Of a stretch of 64,000 nucleotides of DNA, positions 1-12,408 are shown in pieces. Each line of letters starts with the position of its first letter. Positions within the stretch are counted from its first letter, which is position 1. Source of the stretch: Metridium senile (lineage: Eukaryota; Cnidaria; Anthozoa; Actiniaria; Metridiidae). Under the pieces are notes generated by a model. The model had not been told where the DNA came from, did no database searches, and saw only the letters and a list, made by a program, of their open reading frames with translations. Both the position numbers and the translations under genes were made by a program. Location of the stretch: NCBI GenBank assembly GCA_949775045.1, contig OX459110.1, positions 5,092,229 to 5,156,228 on the forward strand. The letters run 5' to 3'.

Positions 1-549
1 GCCTCTATGCTTGAAACAGACGATGCTGCATCTGAAGCATCGAATGAAAAATATATTTGCGTATCGTCTGAATACAGATGGAAATCTAAGTTGTGTTGTC
101 GGACAATGTCACCCAGTGGAGAAGTATACAGCAGGTATAAAATTGGACCAAGTACAGATCCCTGAGGTACGCCATGAACTAGGTCACGCGAAGTAGAGAA
201 ACTTCCTCTTATATATTTACAAACTGGCTACGACTCGTAAGGTACGACTTGAACCAGGCAAGAGCCTTTTACTATTCTTCTTTTTTAAATTTGGTGAAAA
301 CAACGATTTGAAGACAAGCAAGGGTAGAAACTTGAATTTTTGCCATACCCATACACAGTAGTAATAGATCTCTGCTTATTTTTGCCTGCTCTACATCCAC
401 GTCGAGAAGTAGACTTAGCAATTCCAGCAGCCATTAAACTGTTCCAAACATCAGCATCCAGTCGCGGTACTTTACGAAAAGTTGAAAATATACTCCATAA
501 GGTAGAACTTGAGTACAAAAACTTCATAATTCACTTTAAAAACGATTAA
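1..549 (-). mobile_element. Non-LTR retrotransposon (CR1/L2/Jockey-like) reverse transcriptase fragment, copy A
   Basis: Read on the minus strand, 1-240 encodes reverse transcriptase palm motifs: a [14 protein letters not shown] block, then the catalytic box, here Y-S-D-D rather than the Y-A-D-D of copy B. Upstream on the same strand (about 285-527) is a Cys/Arg-rich stretch with 'RGCRAG', which I take to be earlier LINE sequence. Frames are broken by stops (for example after the 'SQFVNI' block), so this is a dead fragment. It is cut by the window edge. Confidence 0.75.
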
Positions 550-1094
550 ACAATTGCTCTGAAGTGATTAGCGGCTCGAAAAATGGAAATATGAAGAAAA
601 AATCAGCAAAATGTCATAGAGCTAATAATTTGACATGCAGCCAGTGAGGCGCATGTGTATTCTAAGCAAGACGTAAATAATTATCGACCTATATCAGTCC
701 TTTCTGTACTGCCATAGATATTGAAAGACATGCCACCAAATATCTTATGAACTTTTTTAAATATTGGATTCTGGACAAATTGACTGCATGTTGCTCTCAA
801 CTTTCATTCGAGCAACTCCTTATACACCTGACAGGTCAACTAGTTGGCCTCGTATTATAGTTTACAATGTCGTGTTCAAAAAGTTAGAATATATATAAGC
901 GATATTAAAGTTATAAACAAACAAGCTATATATAAATTATTTATTCTAAGGCAAGGGGAATAAAGGTAAGTTATCAACATACTGCAACAGTCCAGCTCAA
1001 TTACTAACTAAATGGCATGCAGCACCGTTTGCAATTTACAAATATACCCTAATCGACACCTTTCGTGGAAAAATTACCACATAATCCCTTAAGT

Positions 1095-3925
1095 ATGGAA
1101 AGGATATATGACTCTTTAATATTCGGCTTTTCGTTCAGTCGAAAGGTTATCAGACGTACTATCAATGCATGCAATATGGGTACGCAGAAACAAATACAAG
1201 ACAAAGAGGACAGCGAGAAAAATATTATCAATGCGTCATTCCTTATATTTTCTTTAATATTACATACTGGCTATAGCATTATTCCAACGGCACCTCAAGA
1301 CATTCTGGCTGAGGTAAATATCCAAACTTCAACAGTCTCTTTGGCTAGCTTTGTCGTTGGATTTGTAACTTTTCTTGTATTCCCTTTCTTTATGAAGAGA
1401 ATACCGTGCCTTGTTTGGTTGATAGTTAGTGTTATCTCACAACTCGCTGCTTTAACAATCCTTGGACTTGTAAAAAGCATCATTTGGAAGCTCGTTGCAG
1501 TGTCTGTACTATATGCTGGAATAGCCGTAGGAGATATAACTATCCTATCTTTAGCCTCTTACTTCAAACCCTCGGCACTATCTTGGTATTCTACTGGAGC
1601 AGGAATTGGCTTTGCGACATGCCCACTATATTACACAGGTATGTAGAAATACGAACAAATTAACTCTATATATTTCTAAAACATCATAATATTTTGTAAA
1701 AGTGTTTTTTATTTATTCTTTAGTTTTATGTACTTTCTTTACTGAATATTAGAGTGATTTATGTTAGGCCCTGTTCACACGTACGTAGCCGGTTATTTTT
1801 GAATACGGCTATTTTTTATCCGTTTACGCCTTCAGTCCACACGTAAACGGTGTTTTCGGTCCCCGAAACCGGAGCTTTTCGAATACGCTCATTATACTGG
1901 AGATTGTTTTAAGCGGAGGTCTATCGTATACGTGTGGTCGGCAAGAACGGAGCTTTTTGAATACGATGACGTCAGGCTGTTCTCGTTTCACTTCTTCGTG
2001 AGCTTGTTTCAAACCTTATAGCCTATATACAATTGCAATTTGCCTATTTAAACATTTAAGCTAATTTACAAGGGAACGCGACATTTTAAGGATAATTTCG
2101 CTGTCTGGAGGGAAAACAGCGCCTAAACCGACGGCCAGCCTAGCTAGACCACGGAGATTTTGACCTTTAAAAGAATTTAATGATATGTAGAATTCAGCCT
2201 TCCCTTTGATTTACTCGCCTGTTTAGAAATATTTACTATATAAAAAGCGGTTGGACTGTGAAGCGAGCGAAGTAAACAGAGAAGGCGCAAGGTGTTGAAG
2301 AAAAGAAATCTAGCATTTTCGAATCGTATTCGTGTATACGTGTGGAGGAGCAAATACGATTCGAATACGCTACGTTTGGACGCATATCTTTTTGAATACG
2401 GGGAAACAGATGTTTCAAGATATTTTTGGGTAGTACTCAATACTTTTTGTTCGTGCAACAAAGGCTACTCGATATTTTTTTCGAGTTTAAAAGCTTGCTC
2501 GATATTTTTTTTTGGATTCAGCTCCCCTCCCCATCAAATATCAAATGGTCCGTCCCATAAATGTTGTAGATAAACTCTTAAACCGTTAAGACGCGCTAAT
2601 TATTCATGCTAATCGTCTGGGTGTCACCTACTTTATAACTAATCCAAAATAATCTAACCATCCATTCGCCGAATTACTACTAACTTTTTACTAATACTGG
2701 TGAATAAATATTCAATTTTAAACGCTATAGTTTTACTGCATTATGTTGTGAATTTGTCTCTTGCCTTTAAAATAAAGCAATTTCCCAACGGCTAAAATGT
2801 ATATAAAGAGCAAAAAGTAAAAATAGGACTTGGTAATTTTCAAATACAGAACTCACCATTTTCACCATAAAAAAATTTTCAGAATTAATTGGAGGATCAA
2901 AAACATAATTGACCAGTTAAGCAATCGGTTATTAGCATATTAACAGACTCATTAGCATATCAAAGTGGTTACGGGAAAACGTTCTATCTGTGTATCAAAA
3001 TTCTATAAAATATAGATCATTAGTATTTCTGTCTTACTTTCAAATTTATATCACATCATTAAATAATTTTTTATTCATTCCAGCTATGACAACATGGCTA
3101 TGTGTATCACCGAATATCACCCTTCTGACCTTTGGACCACTCTTCTCCCTATTGCTAGTATGTTATTACTTTATACAGAAAGAAATCAAGCGATCCAACA
3201 GAGAACAAGCTGTTTACTGTAAACTAAACACTTCAGATGACCACAATGTCGACTGCTGTACAGAACAAAACACTAAACCGTCCAGAAAAGACTCCCTTTC
3301 CTTCAAAGATAAACTATTTGCTGCCAGAACGCTATTTATGCTGACGGGAGTTCCTTGGCTCGTTACCTTTTGTGCTGAATACACGTTTCTCGGGTCAGTC
3401 GTCACTACCATTGCCTATCCTAGCTCTCCGTTCCATCCACGTGACCACTACCAGTATTACGTCCTTGCTGTGATGATAGGAGAGGTCATGGGTAGGTCCC
3501 ATCGAAGTATTCTTGGTATTTTCAAACCAAGCTGGTTGTACACTCCTACTTGTCTTCTCTTGTGGTTATTGTCATCTGTAGTTGTCTTTGATTTAATGTT
3601 CTTTGTATTGGAGTCTTGGTTTAGGTTACTTTCAGGGGCTGGACTTCCAATGTTCTTTTGTCTCATTGGGGGATTTGTGTCTGGTCTGGTTTTCGTAAAT
3701 GGTCTTGAAATAGTGCGAGAATCGTCTGAAGGCAGTGAACGGGAATTCATATTAAGCTTTGCTCTTATCCCTATGAACTGTGGATTAATTGTATCATCTT
3801 TGATTGGCCTTTATTTAGAACCTCGGCTCAGAGAACACTGTACATCAACATCATTCAACACTACATACTGCTTTACCAGACCATCTAGTTTGGAAAACGT
3901 AGTTAGTGCATGTAGAGGAATTTAA
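1095..3925 (+). CDS. CLN3/battenin-family multi-pass membrane protein, copy A (2 exons)
   Basis: Gene model: exons 1095-1638 and 3084-3925. The intron has a GTATGT donor and a pyrimidine-rich CAG acceptor and splits an Ala codon in phase 1. The product is 461 aa, close to the usual CLN3 length of about 440. I started at the first ATG of the open frame; an alternative is ATG 1176. About ten hydrophobic segments are visible. Two family signatures stand out: the end of exon 1 has a G-D-I-T-x-L-S-L block followed by S-W-Y-S-T-G-A-G, and the C-terminal half has a G-x-V-x-G-L-x-F-V-N-G block followed by an acidic stretch and 'REF'. Known CLN3 is a lysosomal/endosomal membrane protein of the MFS fold. 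This looks like a divergent paralogue with a long hydrophilic loop at the start of exon 2. Residues match copy B exactly. Confidence 0.72.
1771..2430. repeat. Interspersed repeat in the CLN3-like intron
   Basis: The intron holds sequence beginning 'ggccctgttcacacg' with several internal 'gaatacg' and 'cgtgtgg' words in both orientations. Its style resembles the 195-bp 'gtctacacggatccgg' MITE at 9562-9757, but it is not the same family. Termini are unclear. The same sequence sits in the copy B intron. Confidence 0.3.
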
Positions 3926-5424
3926 AGACTCAATTGCATGCCTGATATGAAATTAGCTAAGAGAAGAAGCCCATCGTAATTAAACAAAGTTTGTAACGCT
4001 GAATCAAAAAGGAAAACGATCACGCATATATCCCTTTATTCTTAGGTACAGAAAAGGTTTTTTGTAAACAAAAAATTAAAGACAAGGTTGTTCAGTGACA
4101 GAACGTTAATAAAAATAGCTATCATATGTATATAGTTTGCTGAAGAAGGCGGAATAGCCAAAACGTTTATTGTTTTATTGTTTATTGTTTCTGCCATATT
4201 ACAAGGTTTACATAAATAAATAATGTTATATATAAGAAAAATTACAATGCAATCAGAATAGATAAATAAATATTAAATGGTGTAATATGGCAAGGAGGCC
4301 TCTGGAAACCAATAGGCTTATGTGAAAGAGGTCTCCTTAAGATTATTATATATAATAAACAGTTATCATAGTTATAAGTTGGTGTAATATAATAGGACGA
4401 TTCCTTCAGTCAGTACGATGCTTAACTATAACTGAGCTGTGCTCTCTCATCAGGTAGCCTCAGATGCTTTGCTGAACTGGGGCCGGTACATGCCGGTTGT
4501 ACGAATGGTGGAAAAAGTTAGCCGCGGATTAAAGTTATCCACTACATAGGTTTTTTATAGATTTTATCCGCTGGATAAGGATTTTTTTTTTTTTTTTTCT
4601 GGAGGTAGTTTTGAATGGCGCACACATCCCTTTTTGAATTCGCAATTACATGATCTTACCTTCGCCCCATGAATGTGAATTTTTTTTACCAAATAACAGT
4701 CTTGGATGTAAGTTTTAAATGATTTTTTAATTATGTTAATCAAAGTTTCCATAGCAACGATAAACAACTTTTTTATAAAATGTTTGCGAAAAACCATAAA
4801 TGTTTATAAACTGCTACATTTAGCACATCAATTGGGAAAGTTAGAAGAAAAGTTATCTGTTCGATAACGAATAATTCACAAAAACATTTAAATGTGTATT
4901 TTGTTCGCGTGTAAATATAAGCGGTCAAAATATTTCATAAGATGCACAAATTATGATCGTAATACTGCAGAATGTTTCCTTGGACCTCCATTTAAACTCC
5001 CTGCGGAAAGCTCTGGTTAATATGAAGGTAATGCAGAGATCGAGCTTTTTATTAAAAGGAAGTTTTGCTTGACGTTTTCACTCTTTCATAACTACGATCA
5101 CAGTTGCGTATAACTCACAAAAGAACAAACACAAATGAGTGATATCTTCGCAGTACAATTTTAGATATATAGTTAATAATGTTGCAAAATTTCAGTCACA
5201 TCCATACAAAAGAACGTTTTTAAAAGTAGCGCCGAAGTTGAAGTACGAAAGTAGCGCCCGCCGAATGAAGATTTACTACTACGTGTTTATTTCAGTGGCT
5301 AATTAACATGCATCTGGTACATGGTGGTCAGTTTAGTGTCGATTATAAATAATATAAAATTCAAGTCTATTTATTCGTGGAAATAATCATCAAGGCGACG
5401 ATAAATTCAGCCCATTTTGATTGA
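3926..5424. other. Intergenic, no gene seen
   Basis: AT-rich DNA without a supportable ORF. A likely polyadenylation signal for the CLN3-like gene (aataaa within 'gttaataaaaat') lies about 185 bp after its stop. At 4139-4165 'tgctgaagaaggcgg...aatagcc...aaaacg' resembles the 3' tails of Penelope-like retroelements, but no coding part is attached. Confidence 0.5.
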
Positions 5425-6030
5425 TTGGTTAGTTGGTAAGTGGGTGGGTTAGTTGATTGGTTAGTTGGTGGGTAGGTGGTTGGTTGATTAGTTAGTTGCA
5501 TGTTGGTGGGTGGACGGGTGGGTTAGTTGATTGGTTAGTTGGTAGGTGTGTGGGTTGGTTGATTGGTTAGTTGGTAGGTGTGTGGGTTGGTTGATTGGTT
5601 AGTTGGTGGGTGTGTGGGTTGGTTCATTAGTTAGTTGGTGGGTGGGTTAGTTGATTGGTTAGTTGGTGGGTGGGTGGGTTAGTTGATTGGTTAGTTGGTG
5701 GGTGGGTGGGTTAGTTGATTGGTTAGTTGGTGGGTTGGGTTGGGTTAGTTGATTGGTTAGTTGGTGGGTGGGTTGGTTGGTTGGTTGATTGGTTAGTTGG
5801 TGGGTGGGTTGGGTTGGTTGATTGGTTAGTTGGTGGATGGGTTGGTTGGTTGATTGGTTAGTTGATGGGTGGGTTAGTTGATTGGTTAGTTGGTGGATGG
5901 GCTGGTTGATTGGTTAGTTGGTGGATGGGTTGATTGGTTGATTGGTTAGTTGGTGGGTGGGTGGGTGGGTTGGTTGGTTAATTGGTTAGTTGGTGGTTGG
6001 GTTGATGGGTTGGTTGGTTGGTTGGTTGTT
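5425..6030. repeat. GT-rich minisatellite, copy A
   Basis: About 600 bp of imperfect 28-36 bp units built on 'ttggttgattggttagttgg' and 'tgggtgggtgggt'. One strand is almost free of C. The equivalent array in copy B (48225-48890) is longer and arranged differently. ORFs read through it are low-complexity artefacts. Confidence 0.95.
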
Positions 6031-6257
6031 TTTTATTTTTTTGTTTTTACAGATTTAGTGCATACATTGCGAACAAACAATAAGGCACAAAAGTCCCCTA
6101 CAAGGTCTATCTGCCAATGTTGCTTGGTTGGGTCGGTGGTTGGATGTTGTATGAGCTAAATTATATTTAACTTTCCTTGCAATTTTAATTTGCATCAAAC
6201 ATATATTTAATCAATATCATCTCATGTAATTCATTTTTATGACATCACTTTTTTAAC

Positions 6258-9200
6258 TTAACAATTTGGTAACAGTCCTTTACTTTGCGATTCAGTATAC
6301 ATGATAACTCTTCCTGTTTTCTCGATGGTTTTAAGAAAAAGGCGGTAAAGCTTGCCTGTACACTCATTCAACTTCGTTTCAAAGCATTGGAAGATGCTCT
6401 CATCGACCGAGTTAGCTAAGCACTTCTTGCCCTTCATGTCTGTAATCATGGTCTTTGCGATGTAGTCTGCACACTCATTATTGACAGTGATATCGCATTG
6501 TTCCACTGGTTCTGATTCTATTTATAAGATAGAAAAGAAAATTTCTTTTAGATTTAGCATATAATACTCCAGTTATCTAGCACCGTTGCGCTCTTTGACA
6601 ATCATACCTCAATACAAATGTAAATGTCTCTTCTAATGTTAGGGCGGTTAATATAGTGGAATTTCTGAACATTTTTATATATAACAAATCGAAACTTTGC
6701 AAATGCACCTCTTGTCAAATAAAAACGCGGTGTTAGATAACATGAAACTGGAGTATTAGATTCATGGTGACGTAATATTGATGATCATTTTAATGTCGAT
6801 TATAGTGATTCTAGTGATAACGATTATAATGATGGAGGTAGTGGTGGTGGTGGTCAAGGTACTGATAAGCGTTAAAAATGATGATGATAATGATGTTTAT
6901 AATGGTGATGATGATAATGATATTGTTGATGCATGGCAACGTTGATAATGATGTTGATTATGGTGATGATGTTGATAATGATATTGTTGATGGAAACGTT
7001 GATAATGATGTTGATAATGCTGCTGATGTTGATTGCGACGTTGATAATGATAATGATGATGATGATGAGTATATTGATGACGATGATAATGATTATTAGT
7101 ATAGGTAATCATATGATATGGTTTCAAATTCAATTTGGGATTAATTCGCACGAAATTCGGCTCTTTAAAAAAAACACGAATGCAAATTATCCCAAATTGA
7201 ACGAGAAACCATATGATTACTTATTACTAATATACATGAAAAAAATTAAATTTTTCAATTTTCTTTTTCAATTTTCTTTTGGTTACCTAGTTTTAAGCCA
7301 GCGCGCTCCAAATATGACGGACTTAAGGTCAAGCGGAAAATTCAAAACTTTCAACCCAAAACTTGGTCAGTTTTTGCATTTTTCTTACACATTTTCGACG
7401 ATTTTTGAAAGAATTTAAATTTAAAGTTTTTTTTTTTTTAAGAATTACTGTCAAACATTAGTGACTTAAGATTTAGGAATAAAGCCTATTATAAACAATT
7501 TTTTTTTGTAATTTGCACTGTGTTTCACTTTTCTGCACCGTGTAACATTTGAATTGCACTGCTCTAAGCCATTGAAATTCGAGTAGTTTTTTTTTCATGT
7601 ATATTTTAAATGATAATCAAGATGATGATGCTAGCATGCTACCAAAACTTACCAAGATCTGGTAATTTAAAGTCACCTAGATGGTCTTTTAGGTCCGCTG
7701 TAGGGTGAAAAATAAATATTAAAAATTCTGATATAGAAATGAAGGTATAAAAAGGTTATGGAGAAACAAATTCGAGCGCAAGAAATACAAGAATGAAACC
7801 AAGAACAAGAACGTACGGGTCTACATAATGGAACGAAAGGGAAAGAAAATATTACCGGGATGAAAAAAAGAAAAGCCATGTGAAAAAGGATTCTCTTTGA
7901 AATACAACTTATAGCTTTTCTTACTTATGGACAAAGCTTTCAGATCTTTTGCAATGCCTTCTGGGTCAAGACAGACGTTGGTTTTCTTATTAACAGTCAT
8001 ATGCTCAGAGATTCCTTCCCGTAACAGGTCGATAATTCTGCCGGAGCATGTCACGGAGTCATGGGCGCTGAGGCAGCTTCCAAACTTCTGTAAACAAATA
8101 GGAATGAATAATATGTCAATATTGAACAAATGTACGATAGTTTAGCGTGGTATGTCTTCTTGGTATGTCCTCTTATTTACCATGGTTGGCGTCATCGAAT
8201 CGTCTAAATTGCTGTGGATCCACGAGATGAAGTCGCGCACAAGAAACTATCGTAAATTTGCTTTTTTACCACATTAAAACATTTTTAACTGCTCGCGCGG
8301 TATGTTAAAGAAATGGTTCATAAGTAGCGTGCGTCCATCGATCGTGTTTTATAAAATATTTGATTTAAATCGCACGCTATGATTGGCTTAGAAGCGTTGT
8401 CTATAACTCAACAGTGCACGGAGCGTCGATTTGTTTAATTTTAACTACTGAATATCTTATAAAAGAAATAGAAAACTCGGCAGCAGTGTTCTTTCGAGTT
8501 ATAGAGCACTTGGGAATTTTAAGAAGACTGGAGAAGCTACGCGTCGTGCTTCTCCTAACGCTTCTCTCGTCTTCTAAAAATTCCCGCGTGCTCTATAACC
8601 CAACAGAGCACGCTGCCTCGTTTTCTATTTCTTTAATGGATGCACGCGAGAGGTTGCTAAGCACAATAGAAGCGTAATGAGTTGCACGACGCGAAGCGAA
8701 GCTTATAATTAGGCAACCTCCCAAGTGCATCCATAACACGATGGACGCACAACTACTTATGAAACGAACCATTTATTTTATAACATAGACAAACAGTTTT
8801 CATAATGCAAAACTGTCTATTTTGATTTAAATCAAATCCCATATTCTCTTAAAACCGACACGAACAATTCTCCAAAATAGTGCAAAAAAAACAAGAAATC
8901 ATCGTGCTCTTTTACCATGCTTTCTAAAATAACTATTTGAAATCACGTATTTTGATTGGTTGAGGCGCGTGGTTTATGAGAGCACACAGCACGCGCGTTT
9001 GCATGTTAATTTGTATTTTATAAAAGAAATAAAAAGCTTTCTGTTCTGTTTCCAGTTGTAAAGCACTTGGGGATTGTCAGAACACTTGAGAGGTGTTGAG
9101 GAGCACACAGCTTCGCGATGTGCTTCTCTTAACACTTCTCTCGTGTTCTGACAACCTCTGATCTTTTATGTCTTCTTTTATTTTTTATTTTTTTTTCTTG

Positions 9201-10127
9201 CTTTTCTTTTCTTTTCTTTTTTTTTCTTATTTTCGTTTCCTTCGGCTTAACTTAATTTTTTCTTTTTTCTTTTTTTTTCTTTTTTTACGGAGTATTCCTT
9301 TACGGAGACAACGAAGTAAAAATATGCCTTTTTGTTTTGTATTGTTTAGTGAATATAAATATAAAGAGCTACAGCTCGAAACTTCAGTAAAGTTATGTCA
9401 ACATTTTTTACGGTTCTACAAAGTTCAATGTATTACCCATCTATTATATTAAACAGCGATAGAGTGCAAACAATATAACCGTGAAACATTAACAAAAATT
9501 TTGCTAAATTTTGCTAAATTTCACTAAATTAGTCTATTGTACTATTTTGTACAAATTAGACCACGTCTACACGGATCCGGATACTTTTGAAACCGCATAC
9601 TTTTTGATGCGAATCGGCCTATCGTCCACACGAATCCAGTGAATCCGGTCACCGAAACCGCATACTTTTGAATAGGAAACGATCAACAGGATTCGTGTGG
9701 ACGCAAATATTTCTATGCGGTTTCAGTCAGATCGGATTCGTGTAGAAGAGGCCTTAGTCTAAATATCGTGGAAATAGTTTCAAGATCCATTACAGAAGCG
9801 CAAACCAATAAAAAAAATGATTTTACTTGCGTATTGTGATTATTTTAGCTTTAGTTTTGTCTTGAGTTTGCTGCAGCGCAAACGAATAGACTTAAAAACA
9901 AGTTTACTAGCTAGTTTCCATTTAAAAATATAGAGATTATATACCTTGAAAGCATCGCAATAAACAGTTCGTACATCTCCATTCACGTCGCCCGCCTTCC
10001 AAACATCTATGAAGATTTGACTGCATTTAGCAAGATGAGCTACTTCACAGGCCTTCAAATTGTAAGAGTCAGCCTTAAGAAACAGAAAACTCGCAGCAAC
10101 TAAAGCAATCCTGACACTGTAGATCAT
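6258..10127 (-). CDS. Secreted cysteine-repeat protein, copy A (4 exons)
   Basis: Minus-strand exons: 10127-9945, 8087-7925, 7697-7653 and 6517-6258. All junctions are GT-AG and in phase (0, 1, 1), giving 216 aa. Exon 1 starts with a signal peptide (ATG followed by a hydrophobic run ending near 'LKADS'). The mature protein repeats a module starting C-x7-C (C-x8-C in exon 2) with a later Cys: once in exon 1, once in exon 2 and twice in exon 4. The 45-nt exon 3 encodes an acidic linker. No enzymatic motif is visible. The pattern is like small secreted four-helix cysteine domains (DUF19-like), but I cannot name the family. Copy B differs by a Thr-to-Met change in exon 4. Confidence 0.72.
6795..7100. 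repeat. GAT/AAT-type trinucleotide microsatellite, copy A (intronic)
   Basis: Runs of gat, aat and gtt triplets, including a 'gatattgttgatggaaacg' unit present once here and three times in copy B. It lies in the last intron of the secreted cysteine-repeat gene. ORFs of Met/Ile or Asp/Asn repeats here are artefacts. Confidence 0.9.
8312..8773. mobile_element. Foldback/MITE element, copy A
   Basis: The left end 'aatggttcataagtagcgtg' is matched by its near-inverse at the right end (8739-8773, 'cgatggacgcacaactactt' onward). Internal sequence holds further inverted blocks such as 'gagcacttgggaatttt'. It is non-coding and sits in the first intron of the cysteine-repeat gene. The orthologous copy is 51322-51782. 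Confidence 0.65.
9562..9757. mobile_element. 195-bp 'gtctacacggatccgg' MITE, single copy in A
   Basis: Terminal inverted repeats read 'gtctacacggatccggatac' on the left and 'cggattcgtgtagaagagg' on the right, with internal inverted 'gaaaccgcatac' and 'atgcggtttc' blocks. It is non-coding. Copy B has four such units in the same place (52322-53265). Confidence 0.75.
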
Positions 10128-10137
10128 TGCTGAGGTC

Positions 10138-10730
10138 AATGAACGAGATCGATGAACGAGATCGATGGATGAGGTTGATGAATGAGATCGATCAAGCGCA
10201 TTGAGTTTTTAAAATGCGCTATATATAAGCACCTAGTATAAATAAATAAATTAATGAGATCGATGAATGAGATCGATGAATGAGATCGATGAATGAGATC
10301 GATGAATGAGGTCGATGAACGAAGTTGATGAATGAAGTTGATGAATGAGATCGATGAATGTTAAACCGTTGGACCAAAGAACCCGGACTTGTTCTCCAAA
10401 CTATACAAGAGTCTAGTTAGACCAATACTTGAATATTGTTCTCCTGTGTGGTAACCACACCTGAAGAAAGATATCGTTATTTTCGAGATCGATGAATGAG
10501 ATCGATGAATGAGAACGATGAATGAGATCGATGAATGAGAACGATGAATGAGATCGATGAATGAGAACGATGAATGAGATCGATGAATGAGATCGATGAA
10601 TGAGATCGATGAATGAGGTCGATGAATGAGGTCGATGAATGAGATCGATGAATGAGGTCGATGAATGAGATCGATGAATGAAGTTGATGAATGAGGTTGA
10701 CGAATGAGATCGATGAATGTTGAACCGTTG
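10138..10730. repeat. 12-bp 'gagatcgatgaat' minisatellite with embedded LINE fragment, copy A
   Basis: Imperfect 12-bp units (gatcgatgaatgag, gttgatgaatga, aacgatgaatga) are interrupted at about 10365-10485 by a short LINE-derived sequence that recurs at 10728-10845. Six-frame Ser/His/Ile repeats here are artefacts of the minisatellite. Confidence 0.9.
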
Positions 10731-11110
10731 GACCAAAGAACCCGGACTTTTTCTCCAAACTATACAAGAGTCTAGTTAGACCAATACTTGAATATTGTTC
10801 TCCTGTGTGGTAACCACACCTGAAGAAAGATATCGTTATTTTGGAGAAAGTGCAAATGCGAGCTTCAAGATTTGCACTTGGTGCAAATGCAAAGGATATG
10901 CCGTATGAAGATCGATTGATTGGAAAAAAGAAGAACTTTTTCATCTCTAACTGAATGCTACAAGACAATAAATGGGCTGAACGGTTTAAACCCGCAAGAA
11001 TTTATTTAGCTTCGCTAATAACTTCAAATCATTACGAGCAAACCATCGCTTCAAGCTAAAGACTAGAGCTGCTAAATTAAACAGCTATAAGCATTCTTTT
11101 TTTATACGTA
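10725..11110 (+). mobile_element. LINE reverse transcriptase 3' fragment
   Basis: The plus strand reads a decayed LINE C-terminal segment: 'LVRPILEYCSPVW', a stop, 'PHLKKDIVILEKVQMRASRF', and further on 'KTINGLN'-like sequence in shifted frames. It is embedded in the 12-bp minisatellite. Its first ~120 bp is duplicated at 10365-10485; in copy B only that short part remains (53865-53985). Confidence 0.6.
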
Positions 11111-11822
11111 TTGTGAGAATGAGATCGATGAATGAGATCGATGAATGAGATCGATGAATGAAAGTGTAGCTAGTCTATTAACACAGGTTACCATAGTTCA
11201 ATTCGGTCTATATTGTCATATTGTTCACTTCAAGTCCTGGCAAAGCCCTGGGGGCAATAATTAGTGTTCTTTCGGAATAAGTTTGCATATTTTTTCTAGT
11301 TGTAGTTTAATTACACAAGCTTAACTGCATTGCAGATATGCACGGGCTCAATAATAACAAGTTTTGTGGTTTGTCATGTATATATGGTTACTAAAACAAC
11401 TACTTCTTGTTGTTACCAAGTAAATATCGATATCGACATAATATAGCTCCCTCATCCCTGATTTTTAGGACAATTTCTCCCTCCTCCCTAGTTGTCTCTC
11501 TCTCTCTCTTTTCTTTTTTGTTTCGTAAGATTCAAAGTTGATAGTACACGTCGGGTGAGCTTACGGCCGTGAGTTATGAAACGTATTGGTCCTAACCTCT
11601 ACCATTTGCCTCAACCCCTGATGATTAGCTTATGGTAGAACTATCTACTTATCTACCCCTTCGGCTATCCTCCCCTTCCTATTTTTACGTCCCCTCCTTC
11701 CCTCGAGACAGTTACGTATATCCACACGAACTCTAGCTCACTTTGCGCCCTGTTCACGGCGTTGTTTTATATATATTTGCAGTTTTTTTACATTTTTATT
11801 TTTACATTATTCTTTATTCTTA

Positions 11823-12408
11823 CTTAATACACACTTTCATTGTTTCGAAGTAGTCATTATTTACGAGAATCTTCCAGCTGGGAGGGTTTTGAATTCAGCA
11901 GGGAAGAGTGGGGCTGATGAATTACATGTAATTATTCATAGGTTATTATTGTAGTCACTCAATTGGAACCAGAGGTTATTATTTGGAGCTAGAGGTTATT
12001 ATTTTGATCCAGATCGAGGTTTGAAAGATACTTTGATAGATATGAAACTTAGACTTAGAATTTTTTTTTGAAAATCTGAATTTAAAGTAAAGAAAAAATC
12101 AAATGACACCAACGAGATTCGAACCCGCAATCTCTGCCTTCGAATTCCTACACCTAACGCTGTATGCTATCTGACCAACCGATGCCAGTTTTGGTTTAAA
12201 TAAAAACAAAATGTCTTTTTCTTGTTACTTGTTACAAAAGACATTGTTAGCATTGGTCCCATAGGACGGACAAGAAAAATAGTTTAGTTAATGGACCCTT
12301 TGGGAATTGTTAGTAAGTGGTTTTCCTTCGAAAACAATGAGAATGTGTATTAAATGTGCGCGCTCGGTCATTATTTTCAATAAGCCGAGGAGCGAGGCCA
12401 TTATCCTA
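11823..12408. repeat. Segment present only in copy A (insertion or copy B deletion)
   Basis: Copy A and copy B agree up to 'ttctttattcttac' and again from 'atatttatttatcattatt'. The roughly 585 bp between these points in A is missing from B at about 55070. It contains a tRNA-like sequence on the minus strand (12104-12186) and no ORF of note. Confidence 0.7.
12104..12186 (-). ncRNA. tRNA-like sequence, probably SINE head or tRNA pseudogene
   Basis: On the minus strand, 83 nt start GGCATCG and end TGGTGTC-A, which pair over seven positions allowing G-U. The 3' part forms a T-arm (GCGGG-TTCGAAT-CTCGT) with a good B-box. The D-arm and anticodon arm are degenerate, with only a partial A-box-like 'TTGGTCAGATAGC', so no anticodon can be assigned. 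It lies in the copy A-specific segment, which fits a mobile tRNA-derived element. Confidence 0.35.

Noticed and set aside
6878..7418. Met/Ile and Asp/Asn repeat ORFs (also 49639-50388)
   Set aside because: Trinucleotide microsatellite inside an intron of the cysteine-repeat gene.
10413..10968. Ser/His/Ile-rich ORFs of 107 and 163 aa (also 53728-54210)
   Set aside because: Translations of the 12-bp gatcgatgaatgag minisatellite on the strand opposite to the embedded LINE.
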